A DNA stretch of 64,000 nt from positions 75,282 to 139,281 of the forward strand of contig JBFXFT010000003.1 in the NCBI GenBank assembly GCA_050178795.1, read 5' to 3'. This stretch comes from STF1-184 sp050178795. Its GTDB lineage: Bacteria > Bacillota > Clostridia > Christensenellales > UBA1242. The position numbers and the translations under genes were made by a program. The notes beneath the pieces are model-generated. The model was not told the origin of the DNA. It ran no database searches and worked only from the letters and a program-made list of their open reading frames with translations. Positions 1 to 7,100 of the stretch are shown piece after piece. The first letter of the stretch is position 1; each line of letters begins with the position of its first letter.

Positions 1-1199
1 TTCTCGTCTAAAATAAACTTACACTCATCTTTTAACATATTGCCGTCAATTTTTAACTCTTTTAACTTAAATGGCATAGAATGTTTAACCATATAGTCAA
101 AATTGTCCTTTAAAAGCCCATATATGCCCCTGTCGCGGTCGTTATTTAATATTACAAATAATTCCTCAATTATTGCGTTGTGGTCTTGTAAAAAACTTCT
201 TGCGCCATAATCAGCATCTATTTTTTTGCTTTGTTCATAGGCTTTAATTAAATTTATAGTAAAATTCTTTTTAGTTAAAGAAATACCGCTAGTCTTTGGG
301 TTTAAAATTTTGTGCGCTGTAACGCTTGGCTTTTGTCCATCAAACCTGTTTAAGTGTAGACACAAATCTAAAATAAAGGTGGCAAATTTTAAGTCACTAT
401 TTGCAAAGTTAAAATAGTAAAGACTCTTATAATAACCCTTTAATAACTTCTTGTAATTATGATTTATGCTTAGTGCCCTTAAATTAGGAAATACATATTC
501 AATAGCACCAAGTTCATTAAATTTTTTTATTACATTATTGTTTTCTAACCGATATTTATCTTTAGCGATTAGCGTCAAATAAAATTCTTTAAAAATTCTG
601 TCCTTACTTACATCGTTTAATTGATTTACAAGTTTTTTTGCAACTCTAAAAGTTTTTCCGTCTATTTTAAAGTTTAATTCCCCAGCAAAGCGAATCATTC
701 TAAGTATTCTAAGTCCATCACTTTTAAAGACATATTTTGGGCTTATTATTGCCTTTACTTTTTTTGTCTTTAAATCATGCTCTCCATTAAAAAAGTCAAT
801 AACCTTTTCTTCTTGTAGGTCGTAGTATAAACTGTTTATTGTAAAGTCCCTTCTCTTTGCGTCTATTTCAATGTTTGAAACAAAATCCACCTTGTCTGGC
901 GTGTGATAACCACCGTCTTTATAACTTTCACTTCTAAAGGTTGTATATTCAAACTCTTTGCCGTTTTTACTTATAATTAAGGTCCCAAGTTTTTTGCTCG
1001 CCAGTTTTACACTAAAACCAGTGTTTTTTAATAACTCTTCCACTTTGTCCGAAACTAGTTCAGATGCCAAATCTATATCTGTTGGGTTTAAACCTAAAAT
1101 ACTGTCCCTAACATAACCGCCCACAATAAAAAGTTTAATACCGCTGGTATTAAATAGTTTTGTTAGTGCATTTAGTTCTTCATTTACCATTATTTTCAT
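1..1199 (-). CDS. cca: CCA-adding enzyme / poly(A) polymerase family, 3' end cut by window edge
   Basis: Adds or repairs the 3' CCA of tRNAs. It runs off the left edge with no stop, so only about the first 399 residues are present. The class II nucleotidyltransferase head is clear: GGYVRD at 27-32, the metal-binding DID at 41-43 and RRDFTIN at 116-122, followed by the helical neck and body. Start is the ATG at 1199; a second in-frame ATG lies 9 nt downstream. No Shine-Dalgarno is seen; an extended -10 (TGCTATAAT) ends 6 nt before the ATG, so the transcript may be leaderless. CCA-adding activity and poly(A) polymerase activity cannot be separated from this fragment. Confidence 0.9.
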   Translation of the reverse strand, partial: MKIMVNEELNALTKLFNTSGIKLFIVGGYVRDSILGLNPTDIDLASELVSDKVEELLKNTGFSVKLASKKLGTLIISKNGKEFEYTTFRSESYKDGGYHTPDKVDFVSNIEIDAKRRDFTINSLYYDLQEEKVIDFFNGEHDLKTKKVKAIISPKYVFKSDGLRILRMIRFAGELNFKIDGKTFRVAKKLVNQLNDVSKDRIFKEFYLTLIAKDKYRLENNNVIKKFNELGAIEYVFPNLRALSINHNYKKLLKGYYKSLYYFNFANSDLKFATFILDLCLHLNRFDGQKPSVTAHKILNPKTSGISLTKKNFTINLIKAYEQSKKIDADYGARSFLQDHNAIIEELFVILNNDRDRGIYGLLKDNFDYMVKHSMPFKLKELKIDGNMLKDECKFILDE

Positions 1200-1205
1200 A
1201 CTCAA

Positions 1206-1214
1206 ATTATAGCA
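1206..1214 (-). promoter_or_regulatory. Extended -10 promoter of the CCA enzyme gene
   Basis: TGCTATAAT is an extended -10; the -35 region is poor. The box ends 6 nt before the ATG, placing the expected transcription start on the A of the start codon. Confidence 0.5.
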
Positions 1215-1240
1215 TACATACCCTTCAAAAGTATAATAAA

Positions 1241-1272
1241 AAAATAAAACAAGCACATAGTTGTTTTATTTT
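1241..1272 (-). terminator. Terminator of the TasA-like operon
   Basis: AAAATAAAACAA and TTGTTTTATTTT form a 12-bp AT-rich stem with an 8-nt loop and a T-rich end, just after the stop of the last TasA-like gene. Confidence 0.6.
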
Positions 1273-1296
1273 ATTATCAAATATTTTTACTGTTTA

Positions 1297-1878
1297 TTAT
1301 TCTTCAAGCCAACCAATAGGTAGGTTTTCCCAATTAGCATAACCTGCTTCAAACGACGTCGTTTCTACATATAAAAGTACACTCAAATTTTTACCTTGAC
1401 TGCTTTGGCTTAAACTTTCTGAAATGTTAAATTCTAAATGCAAATAAGTTATTTGCGCCGCAAGAAACACTTTATTGTAATAGTAATAAGCCACTATTTC
1501 TTGGCTGTCTGGTAGCCAGTCTAAATCGCGTGATTCGTCTATTGTAGTGTGTACGTCACTCGTTGCAATGCCATCAATTTTAAAAATTGTTGTAACTCTC
1601 AAGTAAAAGTTTGGACTAGTAGCTTCGCTTTGTATTCTTAATGTTCTTTCAATGACTACACCTGGCATAAGGTCATCTGAAGTAAAGTCTAAATCTTGAC
1701 CGTTTATAATGTTTGGAGTTACATTTACATCGCCCACTACATATATTTGAGATTGACTAGCCGTTCCATAAAAAATGAGTAGCACAATGTTTAACACTAA
1801 TGCTACAACAATTATAACAGTCAATAACAATATAATAAGGGATTGCTGACTAGAATTTCCATGAGATATTTTTTGCAT
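1297..1878 (-). CDS. TasA/camelysin-like secreted protein (third in cassette)
   Basis: 193 residues. A charged N-terminus is followed by a long hydrophobic segment (about 13-38) and a beta-rich ectodomain that begins IYVVGDVNV. Layout and neighbours match SipW-dependent secreted proteins (TasA/CalY type), which form matrix fibres or surface-associated proteins in Bacillus; that role is inferred here. It shares with the previous protein the segment shape GVVIERTLRI...YLRVTTIFKIDG. RBS GGAGT lies 5 nt from the ATG. It is the last gene of a four-gene minus-strand run behind the signal peptidase. The cleavage region (IFYGTAS) is a weak match to the TasA-type A-Y-F-x-D pattern, so it could remain membrane-anchored. 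Confidence 0.6.
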   Translation of the reverse strand: MQKISHGNSSQQSLIILLLTVIIVVALVLNIVLLIFYGTASQSQIYVVGDVNVTPNIINGQDLDFTSDDLMPGVVIERTLRIQSEATSPNFYLRVTTIFKIDGIATSDVHTTIDESRDLDWLPDSQEIVAYYYYNKVFLAAQITYLHLEFNISESLSQSSQGKNLSVLLYVETTSFEAGYANWENLPIGWLEE

Positions 1879-1910
1879 ATTAACTCCATAGCAAAAGTTA
1901 GTTGATTTTA

Positions 1911-2504
1911 TTAGGAGCCAAGCCTATCTGAATCCCAAGTAGCATAAGCACTACCTGAACTTTGAATTGCCTCCACTAGTAGTTGAAGAGAGTAAGGTTT
2001 TCCTGAATCTTCATTGCTTATTCCGTAATTTTGAACCTCTTCATAAGGATATACAATAAATTGAATTGCAACAGTGGTAGAATTACCAGCATTCAAAATG
2101 CTATCATAGTAATAGTAATACTCTGGTCCAGCGTAACCTCTAGTCCAGCCAGTTTGTGCCCCACCTAAAACCATTTCAACGTCAAAACTTTGTACAGAGT
2201 CTATTGTAAAAAGCGTTTTAATGCGGATGTATGCGTTATCTGAAGTTGATTCGTTTGTTATTTCTAGAGACCTTTGAATTACCTCTCCACCTAGTATGTC
2301 TCCTTCTTCTATTTCTAGCGTATGGCTTACAGTATCAATTGATGTAGATATTTCTAAGTCGCCCATAGTAATAACCCCAGACATTGATGTGCCTGCGTTA
2401 AAGAAAGTATATGTAATATTAATAGTAAGTGTTAAAACTAAAACAATAGTAGCCGCTAAAAACCATGCTGTTTTAGTGCTTAAAGTTATCACTCTGTCTT
2501 TCAT
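1911..2504 (-). CDS. TasA/camelysin-like secreted protein (second in cassette)
   Basis: 197 residues with a hydrophobic signal segment (about 12-35) ending YTFFNAGTSMSG, which resembles the aromatic-rich end of SipW-type signal peptides. The ectodomain has the same layout as its downstream neighbour: MGDLEIS, then GGEVIQRSLEITNES, IRIKTLFTID and a YYYYYDS patch. The two are paralogues. RBS AGGAGG sits 7 nt before the ATG. There is no LPXTG, and no cysteine in the ectodomain. It is likely exported and processed by the SipW-type peptidase encoded upstream; whether it polymerises is unknown. Confidence 0.6.
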   Translation of the reverse strand: MKDRVITLSTKTAWFLAATIVLVLTLTINITYTFFNAGTSMSGVITMGDLEISTSIDTVSHTLEIEEGDILGGEVIQRSLEITNESTSDNAYIRIKTLFTIDSVQSFDVEMVLGGAQTGWTRGYAGPEYYYYYDSILNAGNSTTVAIQFIVYPYEEVQNYGISNEDSGKPYSLQLLVEAIQSSGSAYATWDSDRLGS

Positions 2505-2543
2505 TTTAATACCTCCTATTGCTTATTTTATTTATTAAAGTTT

Positions 2544-3155
2544 TTATACGCCAAGTGGGTTCCAAATTGCCTCTTCTGGCGCACCTTCGCCTCTCCACTT
2601 AGTAACGGCGGCAGAATTTGCTTGTAGTCCTTCGGCATATACTGTAAAAGAAACACTCTCGCCCTCATATTGGCTTGGCAAAGTTGGGAAAGTAATGCTT
2701 GTTAAAAAGTCTGCTGTGTGATCTGGTTCCAATGCGATTTTATAATAACAATAATCATAACCTATGCCGTCGCCAGATTCCACCCAAGTTCCAGTCAAAA
2801 AGTTGTAGGTAAATGTGTCCGATCCACCATAATTATATGGTAAACCACCAGACCAAACACCAACTATCATTATTCTTATAATTGCATTTATTGAACTTGT
2901 TGCCAAACTTTTTACTCTTACAACATAGCCAACGGTGCCAGCACCAGTATAGTTTATAGTGGTAGGACCTAGTGGGTCGCCATTGCCATCAAGTAAAGCC
3001 ATATCAATATTTACCACTGTGCCAGTAGTACTATCTCCACCTGTAGAATTAAACCACGCGCTACTAATGCCAACAAAATAAACAGCCAACAAAAGCGCCA
3101 CTAAAATTAGAGTGCTTAATTTAATGCGTACAACTTTTTTACCATTAAATTCCAT
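2544..3155 (-). CDS. TasA/camelysin-like secreted protein (first in cassette)
   Basis: 203 residues. The signal segment (about 14-33) ends ISSAWFNSTGG, the best match in this cassette to the SipW-type A-(Y/W)-F-(T/S/N) cleavage pattern. The mature part is beta-rich with small and aromatic residues (YNYGGSDTFTYNF) and ends VTKWRGEG; the other two have comparable SAYATWD and AGYANWE near their C-termini, so all three appear to be one family. An AGGTGG site precedes the ATG. A 124-bp gap separates it from the peptidase gene, so it may also have its own promoter, though I see no convincing one. Confidence 0.62.
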   Translation of the reverse strand: MEFNGKKVVRIKLSTLILVALLLAVYFVGISSAWFNSTGGDSTTGTVVNIDMALLDGNGDPLGPTTINYTGAGTVGYVVRVKSLATSSINAIIRIMIVGVWSGGLPYNYGGSDTFTYNFLTGTWVESGDGIGYDYCYYKIALEPDHTADFLTSITFPTLPSQYEGESVSFTVYAEGLQANSAAVTKWRGEGAPEEAIWNPLGV

Positions 3156-3279
3156 CGTTTAACCCACCTGCTCCTTTTCTGTTTACTCTTCTATATATAA
3201 ATTTTATAATAAACGCTATAAAAAGTCTAGTAAATTAATATCTGAGAAATTTATTTTTTGTGACTAAATTTTATTTTTC

Positions 3280-4017
3280 TTACGATTCATTATCGTTTTT
3301 TGATTCTTCATCGCTTTTATTTTCTTGTTCTTCGGTTTGTTTTTGAATCAATTCTTTATTTTTATTTACATCGCTCATTATCATATTATATAAAAGGAAA
3401 ATAGCAGCAAAAGTAATTATTACAAGAATAATATTGTCTTGAATAAAGAAGACAACGTCTCCAACATAAGGAATTGAGGCTTTAACTATGCCATAAACTC
3501 TATCATAGGTTATGCCAAGCCCCGAACCATCTGGTGAGCCGTCAAATGGGTTTACAGTGTAATTGGTGCCTTGTGTAACATATAGCATGTCTTCAGTAAA
3601 TGCAGTACCAGAATACCATGCAACTACATCTGTTCCATACTCTGGCATAAATATATAGTACGCACCGTTTTCGTCCCAAGACGCATCATACGCGTCATAA
3701 TCTCTAAATTCTGCAACTACGTCGCCCTCTGTGGTTCTTACGCGAATTAATTGGTGCGTAATAAAGCCGCCAGCCGAACCTGTATATGTTATTATATCGC
3801 CAATCTTTACATCTTCTGGCGCCATTTTCTTGTCTATTGCTAGGCTTCTATAAAGTATTATTGGCTCCATGCTTACGCCATCCACTATAAGCGCTCTATA
3901 CCCTACAGCATAACCTATACCAATGGTTAGCACCATAGCGGCCAATATAGCAAGTAATGTTATTTTTATTATTTTTGATGCAAGAGATACTCTTTTTTTA
4001 TTTTCCACTATTTTCAT
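3280..4017 (-). CDS. sipW: SipW-type signal peptidase I
   Basis: 245 residues. Membrane peptidase that removes signal peptides from a small set of secreted partners. It has an N-terminal membrane segment (17-40), then VDGVSMEP with nucleophile Ser49. At the position of the general base is His88 (FITHQLI) instead of the Lys of ordinary bacterial enzymes, the Ser-His arrangement of the SipW/archaeal/ER branch. A second membrane segment lies near 195-215, followed by a charged K/E/N tail. The three genes downstream encode plausible dedicated substrates. A GGA lies too close to the ATG at 4017; a GTG 9 nt downstream (4008) is better spaced and may be the true start. Confidence 0.85.
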   Translation of the reverse strand: MKIVENKKRVSLASKIIKITLLAILAAMVLTIGIGYAVGYRALIVDGVSMEPIILYRSLAIDKKMAPEDVKIGDIITYTGSAGGFITHQLIRVRTTEGDVVAEFRDYDAYDASWDENGAYYIFMPEYGTDVVAWYSGTAFTEDMLYVTQGTNYTVNPFDGSPDGSGLGITYDRVYGIVKASIPYVGDVVFFIQDNIILVIITFAAIFLLYNMIMSDVNKNKELIQKQTEEQENKSDEESKNDNES

Positions 4018-4072
4018 TCCTTTTTATTATTTAACTTATTAAGTCTATCACTTTTGAAGCATTTTGAAAACT

Positions 4073-4104
4073 AAAAACCCCAAGAAATTAATCTTAGGGT
4101 TTTT
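4073..4104 (-). terminator. Terminator of the giant lipoprotein gene
   Basis: AAAAACCCTAAGA pairs with TCTTGGGGTTTTT across a short AT loop, and is flanked by a T run. It separates the giant gene from the sipW cassette. Confidence 0.7.
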
Positions 4105-4127
4105 ATTATTTGTTTTATTTGCTCTCA

Positions 4128-7100
4128 TTAAGACAATATAGGGTAAGTTCCTGAAGCAACCCATAAATCTGTTCCGCCACTGTATGAGTTTAATAGACTT
4201 ACAAAGTTATAAGAAATCATATAACTTTCCAATTCAACAAATGAATTGGTTCCTCCCATATTATTTGCTAATACATAAGCAGAGCCTGAAAGATAATAAG
4301 AATAAGTTATTCCATTGGCTGCAATATTGTAACCAGCAACGCCACCAGAATATGTTGCAGCAACGCCTACCGCTCCGCCAGTTAAAGTTGTCTTTATTGT
4401 ACCAGTACTATAACAGTTGTTTATCAATCCATATAGACTTGCACTTGAATACTTGTTGTAGCCTGCTATTCCGCCTGCATAAGCGGCGTAAGCGTTATCA
4501 GAAGTGGTTTCAACGTTACCCCAGTTATATGAGTTCATAATTGTTCCAGTAAATTTAGTATCGGTGTTATAGTTATAGCCTGCTATACCACCTGCATAGC
4601 CTGGTGCACTTACATCGGCATCTATTGACCTAGCCAAAATAGCGCTCTTGTTATAAGACTCTGTTATGTTGCCATCATTGTAGCCTGCTATACCGCCTGC
4701 ATAATTACCGGACACTGTAACGCCAGCCTCTGAGCCAGACCTATTGATTAAACCATTGTTATAGCCTGCTATTCCGCCTGCATACACAGTGTTTTGGTCA
4801 TTTGTTGGTGCCACATCAGCCGAACTATATGCAAATCTAATTGTTCCGCCGTCATTCCAGCCAACTATACCACCAGCGTATAGCCTCTCACTTTCTGTCA
4901 ATTCTGGAGTAATACTTCCGCTAACAGTAACATTTTGTATTGTTCCTTGACTATAACCAGCAATTGCACCGACATATGTACTTACATTGTCAATATTTAC
5001 ATTTTCTAAGTATAGGTCATAAACACCAGCACCAGAGCCTACATAACCAAACATTCCAGAATAGGTATAGTTTGTACCATCAATAGTCATATTGTAAATG
5101 TAGTGTTCATTTCCTTCAAATGAGCCAATAAATGGTTCGTTTAAAGTTCCTATTGGTTCAAAATCAACCGTTGCATTTAGTGTTATGTCGGCCTCAAGTG
5201 AATAGTGCGCCGTTGGGTTAAACCTTACATTTCTTAATTGAGTTGAATTTATTATTACAAATGGATATTCTTCAGAGCCATTTCCACTTTGAAACAAGTT
5301 AAATAGATATGCTTCAGCACTAGTGCCTGAGGCTATACTAGGAAGACTGCCAGAACAGTAAGCAGTTACCGTAATTGAGTAAGTGCCAAGTTCCGTCAAG
5401 TAATAATAATTATTAGTAACTGTTACTATTATTGGATTTTCTATGTCGTTGTCAAGTACAATTACTAGTTCATAACTATCTGCAAAGTCGCTAGCATCCC
5501 ATGTTGCTTTGCCATTTGCCATTTGTACGTTAGTAGGTGTCGTTGGTCTAGTTAAATTAAATTGAGCACTACTGTTTGAATTTGCATAAATACTTCCGCT
5601 CTCATATAAAACTGTTCCAAGCGCTTTAACTGTCACAACATATTCGCCCTCTGTAATTGTTTCATTTATTGGGTATGGATATTCAGACGCATTTGTAACA
5701 TCAATGGTTTCAACTATAGAAATACTATCTCCGTCTGCATTATGTCCACTTATGTTTAGTTCATATAGTTGAGTGTTTGCAACAGCGTCCCAATTTATGT
5801 AGTATTGGTTAGTTTCATCTTTTGTCAATGAAATATTTGTTGGTGTTGCAAGTTTAGTTACAACTAGTGGAGATGAACCAGAAGCGTCTGCGCCCACCTT
5901 TACCGAGTTAAGGTTATAAGTACTGTTTCCGTTTGTTTGCAAATAGATACTGTAAGTGTCTGCGGCAAAATCGTTACCTATGGTGTAAGATGATGTTCCG
6001 CTTGGAAGCGTTGCTTGGAAGTTTACAGTTGCGTTAGAAATGTATATAGTATAACCATTCACATCTCCCATAGCACCTGCTGCCCTTGTCCATTTTAATA
6101 TTCCGTCTTCAACTCTAAAGTATGTAACTGGGTCCATCTTATATACAGACAATATATTGGAAGCACTACTAGTCAAATATGTGCTCGTGCCCCTTGCCTT
6201 TATAGACACATAATATGAGTTTGATGGATAAGTATCTGGTAGAGCATACGATGTTGTAAGTCCAACATTAATTGTGTTTGCTCCCACTATTAATAGGTAA
6301 GCGCTTGCATTATTGTTTGCCGTCCACTTAAACACGCCATTTTCTATTCTAAAGTTTGCTATTGGTTCTAGTTTTGTTGCACTTATTGTTGAGCTGGCTG
6401 CAGATGTAACATAAATTGTGTCATCTCCCATTGACCTTACGGCAAGTTCATAGTCGCCATATTCAAAGTCAGTACCTAATTCACAAGATAGACTTATGCC
6501 TGTTGGTACATAACTGCCATTTGCAATTACCTCATAACCAGTTGCATTGGTTGCAGAATTAAAGTAAATAATTCCGTTTGTAACGTGTAGATTTGTTGGA
6601 GCATCAAGTCTGGTTACTAAAAGTGCGCTAGAGTATTCACTAGTTATATATTCTGCACCATTTCCAATAGACTTAACCCTTATGTTATAGTCTCCACTTG
6701 GGTATGAGTCTGGCAATATAAAGTTTGTTACATCGCCAACATTTATTGTAGTTTCATTATCCAATGAGTCTGTAATTAATAGTTCATAACTTTGAGCGCC
6801 GTAAACAGAGTTCCATGCAATAAGTCCGCCCTCAACCCTTCTGTTGCTTGGGTAATTTAATACATATATTGTAAGCACGTTGGATTTATCCGAATTAATT
6901 TTATTTACGCTGTCGCCAAGGGCATATATTGATGCTTCAAATACACCAGCACCATAGGTTGCAAAGTTTGCAAGAGTATAGGTTACATTGGTCGTATCTG
7001 GAAGAGTAGTTCCATTAATTGTCAAACTGTACCCAGTTCCATTTAGTACAGAATTCCACCTAATTATTCCATTTTCTATCCTTAAATCGCCAGGCATACT

